Part shown: in pieces, positions 52,583-59,857 of the stretch
How positions within the stretch are numbered: position 1 is the stretch's first letter
How the letters are laid out: every line of letters starts with the position of its first letter
NCBI RefSeq assembly: GCF_024211275.1
Contig: NZ_JAMLDX010000001.1
Location: 434,001-498,000 of the forward strand
From: Sphingomonas tagetis
GTDB taxonomy: Bacteria > Pseudomonadota > Alphaproteobacteria > Sphingomonadales > Sphingomonadaceae
Length of the DNA: 64,000 nt
Reading direction: 5' to 3'
Notes under the pieces: generated by a model
What the model was told of the DNA's origin: nothing
The model's database searches: none
The model's input: the letters and a program-made list of their open reading frames with translations, nothing else
Position numbers and translations under genes: made by a program

Positions 52583-53319
52583 ACCTGCCGTCCATCCAGA
52601 CGCTCATCGGGCGCGGCGCGCTCTTCGTCGTCAATCACAGCGCAGGCAAAGACAGCCAAGCGATGTTCATAAAGCTGCGCGCGATGATCCCGCCGCACCA
52701 GTTGCTGGTGGTTCATGCTGTGCTTCCGGACGTCGAATGGGGTGGCGTGATCGAGCACATCCAGGCGACCGTCGGAGAGACACCAACAATTTTCGCCAAA
52801 GCCCCGAAGACGTTCTTTGAAATGGTCGAGAAGAACGGGCGATTTCCGATTGCCGGCAATCGGCAGTGCACCTCGGATCTTAAGCGTGACCCGATCGAGC
52901 GAGAGCTCCGGCGCTACCTCCGCAATCATCCCGAGTTCGGTGGACTGATCGTCCAATGCTTCGGCATTCGTGCCGCAGAGAGTGCCAGTCGTCGGCGTCA
53001 GGTTCCATTCACCCATTACAGCCGTGGCAGCAAGGCTGGTCGAGAGTGGTTTCATTGGAAGCCGATATTCGATCTTAGCGAGGCAGAGGTGTTCTCCACG
53101 ATTGCGGGTGCGGGGGAGAAACCGCACTGGGCTTACCGTGCCGGGATGACGCGTCTTTCATGCTGCTTTTGCATCATGGCGAGCCGGCAAGACCTCACCA
53201 CCGCAGCGCGCCTCAACCCAAGCCTTTATCGCCGGTACGTCGAAACGGAACGTCGGCTTGGATTCACGCTGTCGATGTCCAGGCAGCCGCTGCCTCACAC
53301 CACCGGGATTGCCGCCTGA
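52579..53319 (+). CDS. PAPS-reductase-like (PP-loop) protein
   Basis: 246 residues. The adenine-nucleotide PP-loop is SAGKDSQAM at residues 21-29. RQCTSDLKRDPIERELRRYL is the conserved block seen in PAPS reductases and DndC-like sulfur-transfer proteins; SCCFCIMASRQDL near residue 195 gives a Cys cluster. Phages carry such proteins with unproven role; they may act in sulfur transfer to nucleic acid or in host sulfur metabolism. There are no other dnd genes nearby. The start overlaps the previous stop (ATGA). Confidence 0.85.
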   Translation: MNLPSIQTLIGRGALFVVNHSAGKDSQAMFIKLRAMIPPHQLLVVHAVLPDVEWGGVIEHIQATVGETPTIFAKAPKTFFEMVEKNGRFPIAGNRQCTSDLKRDPIERELRRYLRNHPEFGGLIVQCFGIRAAESASRRRQVPFTHYSRGSKAGREWFHWKPIFDLSEAEVFSTIAGAGEKPHWAYRAGMTRLSCCFCIMASRQDLTTAARLNPSLYRRYVETERRLGFTLSMSRQPLPHTTGIAA

Positions 53320-53645
53320 TGGGTACTATCTGCGGCCGCTACAAACGAACCTTCGCCGAGGCGGACACGGTCCTGCTCGATGGGGTCAGCCTCAACGCGC
53401 CGTATCCATATTTCTGGCTGAAAATTGATCGGGTCGAAGCAGGTCACGTGGTCTGCTCGGCAACGGGTGAGACTCACAGCCTCAAGATCGAACGATCGCA
53501 GGTGCGCGGTCGACCGGCCGAGCGCGTCACGATCACGATGCGCGATCCTGTATTCGGCATCGTCCGATACGCAGCCCTTCCCCTGCTTAGCGAAGGCGGA
53601 GTGCCGGCGGGAAAAGCGCAGCTGCAGCTCGAGCTTGCGCCCTGA
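53319..53645 (+). CDS. Hypothetical early protein
   Basis: 108 residues from MGTICGRYKRTFAEADTVLL. Beta-rich (PYFWLKIDRVEAGHVVCSAT). TGATG overlaps at both ends. No family. Confidence 0.62.
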   Translation: MGTICGRYKRTFAEADTVLLDGVSLNAPYPYFWLKIDRVEAGHVVCSATGETHSLKIERSQVRGRPAERVTITMRDPVFGIVRYAALPLLSEGGVPAGKAQLQLELAP

Positions 53646-53881
53646 TGCCCTGCCAGCACGTCACCGTTCCCGGCGCCGGCGCGGCGATCGTCTGCAGCCC
53701 CACCCGACGCTGCGCCTGCGGCAAGCGCGCGACGCTCCAGTGCGACTGGAAGGTGCCGACGCGGCGCAGCGGAACCTGCGATCGCTACATCTGCAGCAGC
53801 TGCACGACATCGCCGGCGCCCGACAAGGACCTGTGCAAAGAACACGGCGCCGCCTGGGCCGAATGGCAGGCTCGCCGATGA
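53645..53881 (+). CDS. Small zinc-binding protein
   Basis: 78 residues. CRCACG-type cluster RRCACGKRATLQC and CDRYICSSC followed by LCKEH supply six Cys and a His in a double zinc-finger arrangement. It is coupled to both neighbours. Probably binds nucleic acid or protein. Confidence 0.7.
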   Translation: MPCQHVTVPGAGAAIVCSPTRRCACGKRATLQCDWKVPTRRSGTCDRYICSSCTTSPAPDKDLCKEHGAAWAEWQARR

Positions 53882-54096
53882 GCGGTCCTCTGCATTGGCC
53901 GCACCGCGCGCCCGCCGCAGCAGTCGTGGCCCTTGCCGCGGCCGAGGACCAGGCGCTGACTGATTTGTCGCGGCGCTTTGCTACCGGCGGCAACCAGCTC
54001 ACGGCCGCCATGCGCGCTGCATATCGGCAGGCCCTCGCCGACGCGGGCGTCCCGTCGGCCATCATCCGTCAACTCGAACAGCGAGACCCAGCATGA
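53878..54096 (+). CDS. Small hypothetical protein
   Basis: 72 residues from MSGPLHWPHRAPAAAVVALA; helical (QLTAAMRAAYRQALADAGVP). Overlaps the AlpA gene by 4 bases. Function unknown. Confidence 0.6.
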   Translation: MSGPLHWPHRAPAAAVVALAAAEDQALTDLSRRFATGGNQLTAAMRAAYRQALADAGVPSAIIRQLEQRDPA

Positions 54097-55982
54097 ACCA
54101 GGCGCCGATCGCGCCCGCGGCCGACGCGCCGCGCGGCCGCTTCCTCAGCATGAAGGACATCGTCGCCGACAGCAGTCTGTCGAAGCCGACGATCAACCGC
54201 ATGCATCGCCGCGGGGAATTCCCGCCGAAGCGCAAGCTCAGCGGCAATCGAATCGGCTGGTGGGAGAGCGATTACGAGGCGTGGAAGCTCACCCGCGCGC
54301 GCGCGATCGACGACGGCTGAAGCCCCGATCAGGGGGCGCTTTTGGGGGCACTCGCCAGCCTCATCACACAACCAGCCGTTTATTTTTAGGGGGTTAGCAA
54401 TGCAATTCGGTTCGAACTCAGGGAGCCAAGCGGGATGATCTTCCGGAGACGGGCTTTTTGCCCGGTCTTCGGAAGCCCCATCGGGGCCATTTTGCACAAG
54501 AAGATCAAATGGTTGGCGGAAGCTTAGACTGAGCTTGCCGTTCCCCCATGTGCAGTTCGAAACTAACAGATTCAGCGCCGAACTTTTCAGCTCAGATGGC
54601 TGCAAAGTGAAACTCTTATGCATCGCTCTGGCCAAATCGAGCAGGGCCAGTCCGTCGTCGACAAGACTGTCTTCAGCGACATGCAATGTGTCGATCTGTC
54701 GCTGACACCGCTCGCGTTCCTCGCGCCAAGTGGCGGCCATTCGGTCGTGCGTCTCGGTCGAGATGCGACCGTCGAGGCGATCGACGTAGAGCGTGTCGAG
54801 CCGATGCTGGAGCCTGGCAAGCTCGCCACCGAGTCGGACAATCAGCTCATGTCGCTCGCGATTCTTGTCTTGATATGTTTCTCGAACGGCCCTCTGCATC
54901 AAACCGAATATCTCATCGTCTATGCGCAGCCGCCGAAGCTCAGCAGCAAATTGCTCGCCCAACGCCTCCTCGCGGACAAACCGCTCGGGACAACGCTGCT
55001 TGAACCACGAGCAGCGGTAATAGACGTATTTTTCTTTCTGAACCTGTCCGACTACCGCGCAGCCGCAATGGCTGCATGTGATGAGACCAGTGTAGGCGAA
55101 CCGCAATTTGTCCGACCGGTTCGCATTGCTGATGCTGCGGCCGTCGAGAATCTCCTGAACGCCGTGCCACATCTCCTGGCTCACCAGCGGCTCGTGAGAG
55201 CCGGGATATATTTTCCCATTCCATTCGAACGAACCGGCGTAGAGCCGACTACGAAGAATCTTGTGAATGCTGCTCACGTTGAACGGCTTGCCGGTCCGTG
55301 GGCTCAGGAAACCATGTGTCGCAGCCTGTGCCGCAAGGGACTTGAGTGAATAGTCGCCGGAATCAAACCATTCGAACAGCCTCGCGACCACCGGCGATGA
55401 AACGGGGTCAGGGACGATGATCTTCTTGCCCGCTGGCCCGATGCAATTGGCATATCCAAATGGCGCCTTCGACGGCCAGATGCCCTGCTGAGCCTTCTCC
55501 AGCATGCCCTTCCGGGTCTCTTCGGAAAGATTGTCGATGTAGTTCTTCGCCATCAGGACCTTGATCCCGTGCATGAACTTTTCCGAAGACCGCGAATCCG
55601 GGGAAAGTACGCTAGCCTCTTTCACCAGATGAATTTCGATATCGAACCCGTCTAGCGTTACCCAGTCCTTGAGGTTGCGATAGAGGCGATCCGTTTTCTC
55701 AACCAGGACATGGCGGATTCCATGGCTTCTCAGAAACGCGAGCATCTCCTGAAATTGGGTGCGGCCAGAACGTTTCGCAGTCTCGATATCGACAAATTCG
55801 CGTTTGATGTGCAGGCCGTGGTTCACCGCATAGTCGCGGATCAACTTGAGCTGCGCATCAATCGAGAAGCCTTCGCGCTCCTGTTCGGGCGTTGATACCC
55901 GAGCATATAGAACCGCAGCCGCGCCCGTTCTGCCGCAATCCCGCGCATCACGCGGCTGTTTCGGTTTTCTCGGCCGAGCCAT
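54069..55982 (-). CDS. Large serine recombinase (3' end altered by att site)
   Basis: The resolvase domain has the Ser nucleophile in LYARVSTPEQ, then EKTDRLYRNLKDW. A recombinase domain, a zinc ribbon (CSHCG, CSWFKQRC) and a coiled-coil region (residues 340-430) follow. It is the probable integrase of the conjugative element. The frame crosses the att core at 54428 as PAWLPEFEPN and then runs about 115 codons antisense to phage genes. Those codons are not native: the functional C-terminus ends near the core (about 518 residues). In the intact tRNA the same frame stops after LDSNQRPSD. Confidence 0.88.
   Translation of the reverse strand: MARPRKPKQPRDARDCGRTGAAAVLYARVSTPEQEREGFSIDAQLKLIRDYAVNHGLHIKREFVDIETAKRSGRTQFQEMLAFLRSHGIRHVLVEKTDRLYRNLKDWVTLDGFDIEIHLVKEASVLSPDSRSSEKFMHGIKVLMAKNYIDNLSEETRKGMLEKAQQGIWPSKAPFGYANCIGPAGKKIIVPDPVSSPVVARLFEWFDSGDYSLKSLAAQAATHGFLSPRTGKPFNVSSIHKILRSRLYAGSFEWNGKIYPGSHEPLVSQEMWHGVQEILDGRSISNANRSDKLRFAYTGLITCSHCGCAVVGQVQKEKYVYYRCSWFKQRCPERFVREEALGEQFAAELRRLRIDDEIFGLMQRAVRETYQDKNRERHELIVRLGGELARLQHRLDTLYVDRLDGRISTETHDRMAATWREERERCQRQIDTLHVAEDSLVDDGLALLDLARAMHKSFTLQPSELKSSALNLLVSNCTWGNGKLSLSFRQPFDLLVQNGPDGASEDRAKSPSPEDHPAWLPEFEPNCIANPLKINGWLCDEAGECPQKRPLIGASAVVDRARAGELPRLVIALPPADSIAAELALRREFPAAMHAVDRRLRQTAVGDDVLHAEEAAARRVGRGRDRRLVHAGSRCSS
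54093..54320 (+). CDS. AlpA-family excisionase/regulator
   Basis: 75 residues. FLSMKDIVADSSLSKPTINR then MHRRGEFPPKRKLSGNRIGW and WWESDYEAW match the AlpA winged helix used as excisionase or integrase activator by P4-type elements. It is the last gene of the early operon and the one nearest attR, where it can serve as Xis for the integrase at attL. Confidence 0.88.
   Translation: MNQAPIAPAADAPRGRFLSMKDIVADSSLSKPTINRMHRRGEFPPKRKLSGNRIGWWESDYEAWKLTRARAIDDG
54332..54351 (+). repeat. GGGGGCRC boxes, right arm sites
   Basis: GGGGGCGC at 54332-54339 and GGGGGCAC at 54344-54351, about 12 bases apart, matching the boxes inside the left end. Their presence at both ends supports the prophage limits and the pairing with the first integrase. 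Confidence 0.65.
54409..54428 (+). repeat. attR core (partial tRNA-Asn 3' end)
   Basis: GGTTCGAACTCAGGGAGCCA. The last 14 bases equal the tRNA end exactly; the bases before them are an imperfect copy of the T arm, lacking five bases. It cannot form a tRNA by itself. It also appears to be the left end of the neighbouring element. Confidence 0.88.
54441..54493 (+). terminator. Double hairpin terminator next to attR
   Basis: TTCCGGAGACGGGC pairs with GCCCGGTCTTCGGAA around a T5 loop (54441-54475); then GCCCC-ATC-GGGGC followed by CATTTT (54475-54493). It suits termination of rightward transcripts such as the tRNA or the phage early operon. It lies within the recombinase reading frame on the other strand. 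Confidence 0.6.
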
Positions 55983-56157
55983 TACCTGTCACCTTCCTGA
56001 GCGCTGCACCTCGACCGATAAATCGGACACCCGCAACTGCCCCGCTTTTCTCCAACTCCATGACCGCGTGAGGGTCAGGTTGGCGAAACACTATCGCCTG
56101 AAGCGTCGGCTTCAAGGTTGGACGTGCAGATCGTGTCGGCAGCGCTTCCGATCGCAT
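55948..56157 (-). CDS. Possible small gene before serine recombinase
   Basis: A 69-codon frame overlapping the recombinase start by 35 bases. From an inner Met it reads MELEKSGAVAGVRFIGRGAA then LRKVTGNGSAEKTETAA, which has a protein-like composition. It may be a small regulator translated before the recombinase. No match recognised; its N-terminal part overlaps the gene at 56075. Confidence 0.4.
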   Translation of the reverse strand: MRSEALPTRSARPTLKPTLQAIVFRQPDPHAVMELEKSGAVAGVRFIGRGAALRKVTGNGSAEKTETAA

Positions 56158-56401
56158 GCCAGTCGATGATCATGCTCATGAGGTCGGCGAGCCTGCCGAG
56201 ATATATGCGAGCCTCTTCTGGTCCCACGTGACGACCCAAGCGTCTCTCGAGAACGGAGACCGCATCTGCGACAAGAGCTTCGGAGAACTTATCCCGACGA
56301 GCCACGTGAGCGCGCGGCCGCGCCTGTTCGATCGACAGGACACCTCCCGTAAGGCGCGCTCCCGAGCGAGGAGCCTTGCCTCGGCGCATGCGGGCGGTCA
56401 T
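56075..56401 (-). CDS. Hypothetical protein of transfer region
   Basis: 108 residues; ATG overlaps the transglycosylase stop. The basic N-terminus is followed by helices (FSEALVADAVSVLERRLGRH, then EEARIYLGRLADLMSMIIDW). Helical, soluble. Probably co-transcribed with the transfer genes. Family not recognised. Confidence 0.65.
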   Translation of the reverse strand: MTARMRRGKAPRSGARLTGGVLSIEQARPRAHVARRDKFSEALVADAVSVLERRLGRHVGPEEARIYLGRLADLMSMIIDWHAIGSAADTICTSNLEADASGDSVSPT

Positions 56402-56925
56402 CGCCGCCCCGGCTTACGGTCGGCGGGTCGGCGTACAGACCGAGCATGGATATGGCGCGCGACAGCGAGCGCGTAGCGCTTTCGACGGTGTGCGGTCGGG
56501 CTGTGGTAGGCGCCGACAGCCAGCCAATAATTGCGCGTCGTCTGGAGGCCAGTGAGAAGTATCCAGCGAGCAGCCTGCACGTTGAAGCAGGGGTCGTATC
56601 TGAGCCACGATCGAACATCTGCCGCAGACCTCCCTGTCATCCTCGCCAGCCGCGAGACCCACCAACTATTGACCTGAAGAGGGCCGAGGTCGTGGCTCCC
56701 GTCGCGATTGCGCAACTCCGCGCCGATCCAGCCACCCTCCTGGTCACGAAGGCCCCAGAGCGTCGTTTCGAGCCAAGGACGGCCTTCGGCAGCCGCTTTG
56801 ATGCAAGCCGCAATTCGGCGTTCGCCGGCAGGATCGCGACGTCCCGACGCGCTTGCGTCCTCGACCGTCAGCGTCATCGCCAGCGCCCAAGCGCAAGCAT
56901 GCCCCCAGATGCGCCTATCGATCAT
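56398..56925 (-). CDS. VirB1-like lytic transglycosylase
   Basis: 175 residues. A signal peptide (WGHACAWALAMTLTVEDASA) leads into an SLT fold with the catalytic Glu in DQEGGWIGAE, the DLGPLQVNSWW motif and GAYHSPT as the third motif. It opens peptidoglycan for the transfer apparatus. It overlaps the relaxase gene by 11 bases. Confidence 0.85.
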   Translation of the reverse strand: MIDRRIWGHACAWALAMTLTVEDASASGRRDPAGERRIAACIKAAAEGRPWLETTLWGLRDQEGGWIGAELRNRDGSHDLGPLQVNSWWVSRLARMTGRSAADVRSWLRYDPCFNVQAARWILLTGLQTTRNYWLAVGAYHSPTAHRRKRYALAVARHIHARSVRRPADRKPGRR

Positions 56926-59857
56926 GCCCGGACCCCCGGTCGAAGGCAGCCGAGCTGGCTTGCTGGTCGCTGCTGGAGTCGCGGGACGGTGTGAGGTCCG
57001 AAAGTTTGATGAGCGATTGCAGCCAGCGATCGATCGACCCGATCCCCGAAGCAGCCTTGGAGGCTAAAAATACCGCCACGCCCCCAGACCGGAGCGCTTG
57101 CCGCTCGGACTTTCCCGGCGCTAGCGCCCGCCTCTCTGCGCGCTCTCGGAGCATGTCCCGTTGCATGCTGCCAAGCGTGTCGCCATGCCGCTGCAAGCGT
57201 TCTCGGACCGTGTCGCGACCGAGGCGACCAAGCCCCTCCAAGGCAGACGACTTTTCGCCCGAGCGCCGCTCCAGCTTATCGACCAGCCGCCGCTGATCCT
57301 CGGTCCACAGCTTCACGCCGAACCGGGCGCGGGTGATCGCGGTGTAATAATTCTGCCCGGTCACGAGCGCTGAGTTGACCGGCGCGAGCACGTAGACCCG
57401 ATCATAGGTTTTCGACTGGGCCGAGTAGACGGTCTCGCTATAGCCGTGGTCCCAGCTTTTGTGCCGTCCCAAATCGATGTCCTGCTTCCGCCCGTCGCTG
57501 TCCCACCGAATCGTGGCTAGGTTCCCGCGCAGTTCCTTGATGGTGCCCCGCTCGGCGTTGCGCAGGCCGAGTTCGCGATTGACGAGCCGCCACTGGATGC
57601 GGTCGCCTGCGGCGAGGTCCCGCTGTTCACTATGGAAGACGTTGACCTGCGAAGCCCGGCCCAGGCGCGGATCCCAACGGATGACGCGGCCGTGCGCATC
57701 GATGAGCTGGACATGATGGCGACCAGTCGCGTCGCGCGCCACGCCTGCTACGCGGTATTCGGCATCTCGGGCGATGCCGAGCCGGGCATTGTCGCGCGAG
57801 AAAACGAGGACCTGGCCTGCGGTGTAGAAGCGCGCGAAATGCTTCTCCTGATCGCTCATGCCGGCCGGCGCGAGAATCTCAATGCGGGTGTCCTCCGCGG
57901 CAACCGCGCCCTCGGCCTTGAGTGCCTTGCGCACCTCGGTATTCACGACCAGCCGCGTGGCGTTTTCCAGCACCAGAATGTTGGTGTTCGTGCGGCTCAC
58001 GGGCTTCAGACGCGTCCATTCACGGACCAGACCACGCGCGAGTTCGCTCGCGTTCTCGCCAGCGACGACTCGATCAAGATTGGCGAGTGATCCAGCATAG
58101 TTTCCTGCTCGCGCTTGAGTGACCGCCGCCTTCATGGCGCGCGTTTCCTGGCGGACCGATTCGGCGAGATCCGAATTGGGCAGTCCCAGCTTCTGCATCA
58201 GCCAGAACGGCTTGCCCTGCTCGATGGCGCCAGTTTGTTTGTTGTCGCCAAGCATGATCAGCTTGGCACCCGAAGCCCGACTGATCTCAAGAAGTCGCAG
58301 CGCCTGCCGATTGCCAAGCTGCCCGGCTTCATCGAGCACGATGACATGGCTCGCGCCCAAGCCATGGCCACCGCCGGCCAGAAGGCTGGCGACGGTGCGG
58401 GATTCGATTCCAGCACTGGCCCCGAGGTTGGCGGCAGCAGACGAGGTCGGCGCGACGGCGATGAACATCGCGTGGGAACCGGCGGCGGCACGAAGCGTGC
58501 GGACGAGCGTCGACTTGCCCGCGCCCGCCACGCCGTGAAGGCCCGTGACGCGGTCGCTTGAAGAACCGAGATGCAAAAGTGCCGCTTCTTGTCCTGGAGT
58601 CAGGCCACCAGCTTTGCTTGCTTCCCTCAATCGCTCCACAGTTGCGAGCGGCCGTGCGTCCTCCAACGCCAAAGCCAGATGGTCGGAAAGCGCGAGTTCA
58701 AGCCGCGCAGTCCGGCGCGATGTCCGCCCCCGTGTATGAACCTCATCGCCGCTTTTCCCGCGGGTCTTCAGCAGTCTGCGCCGCTCGGTCTGGGCCTCGA
58801 TGTGAGGCCGGATATCGGCCAGTCTGACCTCGCCGAGATGAGACGCGAGCCCCAGCTGCAACATCCGCCCGAGATTGTTGACGGCCTCCTTGCCCTCCGC
58901 CTGCCGTAGCCCGAACAGCATCGCGCGCGCGGAAACCGCTGCGGTAGGCGCCAGGACCGTCTCCCTCTGCGCTTCGGCACTCCGGCGGGCCACCTCGATC
59001 GCAGGCTCATGCGCCGCCGACCTCGCCGCCCATCGCGCCTGCAGGTCGTCGAGGCAAACCTTCTCCTTGGCCGCGCGGGTCTCGTAAAAGGAGACCCGGC
59101 GTGCAGCCTGCCCCGTCAAGCCATGCTCCTGCGCATGCGCATCGATCTGTTCGGCGCGTTGCGACATCGCCGCAATCAGATCGCGGGGCACGCCTTCGAT
59201 CTCGAACAGGCCGGTCCGCGGATCGGCACGGAGACTGTAGCCGTGCTCGCGCAGCGCGAACGCCAGTTCGTTGCGGTAGACCTGCCCAGCCGGCATCTGC
59301 TCGGCAAACATCGCGCGCGTTTCCAGGCTCGCCATCGGCGCGCCCTCCTCGCGGTTGGTGATGTTGAGGACAACCACATGGGTGTGGAGATGCGGGTCAA
59401 GTTCGCGTGAGGCGTGTTCGGTGAACCTGGCGAACAACAGCCGGCCAGTCACCTTATGAACGATCTCGCCATTCATGCGATGGCGAAGCAAGGCATGCTC
59501 CTCGAGATAGTCCAGCGCCGTGTCTACGGCGCGCTCATGGGCCGCAATGATCCGTTCATCGCCTGACACCAGCGCCATGATCGACACCGATTTGGGCGCA
59601 TTGACCGCGAAGTCCCAACCCGGGTGGTGCTCGATCCCGCCCTCCCGGCGCTGCCGACCGAGTTGCTGGCCATCGACGCGGCCTTCCAGAAGCTGCTGAA
59701 GCATGGCTGGTTCGACCCTGCCTGTAAGACCGAGGTCGACCGCGATCCGGCCACCCCATTCGGAGTGCTCGTCAGCGCCTTTGGAATAATAGTCGCCGAC
59801 CGCATAATATCGCGCGATGTTGCCGGCCGAGCCCTTGAGGCGTCGGGGATGGATCAT
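56915..59857 (-). CDS. traA: MobF-type conjugative relaxase (TraA/TrwC)
   Basis: 980 residues. The N-terminal TrwC relaxase domain has the tyrosine pair in IARYYAVGDYYSKG and the metal-binding triad in DPHLHTHVVVLN. A helicase domain follows, with Walker A GVAGAGKSTLVRTL near residue 435, Walker B VIVLDEAGQL and the late SAQSKTYDRVYV motif. It nicks oriT and unwinds the transferred strand. The C-terminus is an Arg-rich coil. It overlaps traD by ATGA. Confidence 0.93.
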   Translation of the reverse strand: MIHPRRLKGSAGNIARYYAVGDYYSKGADEHSEWGGRIAVDLGLTGRVEPAMLQQLLEGRVDGQQLGRQRREGGIEHHPGWDFAVNAPKSVSIMALVSGDERIIAAHERAVDTALDYLEEHALLRHRMNGEIVHKVTGRLLFARFTEHASRELDPHLHTHVVVLNITNREEGAPMASLETRAMFAEQMPAGQVYRNELAFALREHGYSLRADPRTGLFEIEGVPRDLIAAMSQRAEQIDAHAQEHGLTGQAARRVSFYETRAAKEKVCLDDLQARWAARSAAHEPAIEVARRSAEAQRETVLAPTAAVSARAMLFGLRQAEGKEAVNNLGRMLQLGLASHLGEVRLADIRPHIEAQTERRRLLKTRGKSGDEVHTRGRTSRRTARLELALSDHLALALEDARPLATVERLREASKAGGLTPGQEAALLHLGSSSDRVTGLHGVAGAGKSTLVRTLRAAAGSHAMFIAVAPTSSAAANLGASAGIESRTVASLLAGGGHGLGASHVIVLDEAGQLGNRQALRLLEISRASGAKLIMLGDNKQTGAIEQGKPFWLMQKLGLPNSDLAESVRQETRAMKAAVTQARAGNYAGSLANLDRVVAGENASELARGLVREWTRLKPVSRTNTNILVLENATRLVVNTEVRKALKAEGAVAAEDTRIEILAPAGMSDQEKHFARFYTAGQVLVFSRDNARLGIARDAEYRVAGVARDATGRHHVQLIDAHGRVIRWDPRLGRASQVNVFHSEQRDLAAGDRIQWRLVNRELGLRNAERGTIKELRGNLATIRWDSDGRKQDIDLGRHKSWDHGYSETVYSAQSKTYDRVYVLAPVNSALVTGQNYYTAITRARFGVKLWTEDQRRLVDKLERRSGEKSSALEGLGRLGRDTVRERLQRHGDTLGSMQRDMLRERAERRALAPGKSERQALRSGGVAVFLASKAASGIGSIDRWLQSLIKLSDLTPSRDSSSDQQASSAAFDRGSGHDR

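Larger units (their letters stand above)
9287..54428. mobile_element. Siphovirus-type prophage in tRNA-Asn
   Basis: About 45.1 kb between the two att copies. Integrase is at the left edge and an AlpA-type excisionase gene at the right edge. Complete head, tail, packaging, lysis, immunity and early modules are present, and no structural gene is visibly broken. HK97-fold head genes, a tape measure and lambda J/K/L-type tail tip genes indicate a long non-contractile tail. Some tail chaperones are of the gene-transfer-agent family. Confidence 0.93.

Noticed and set aside
54069..54428. Last 120 codons of the recombinase frame as native protein
   Set aside because: They lie beyond the att core in phage DNA and antisense to overlapping phage genes with AlpA and other support.
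54409..54428. Second tRNA gene at attR
   Set aside because: Only about 20 bases of the 3' end are present, with a five-base gap in the T arm; no cloverleaf can form.
54618..55349. 243-codon plus-strand frame
   Set aside because: Antisense to the serine recombinase; no ribosome site or family pattern.
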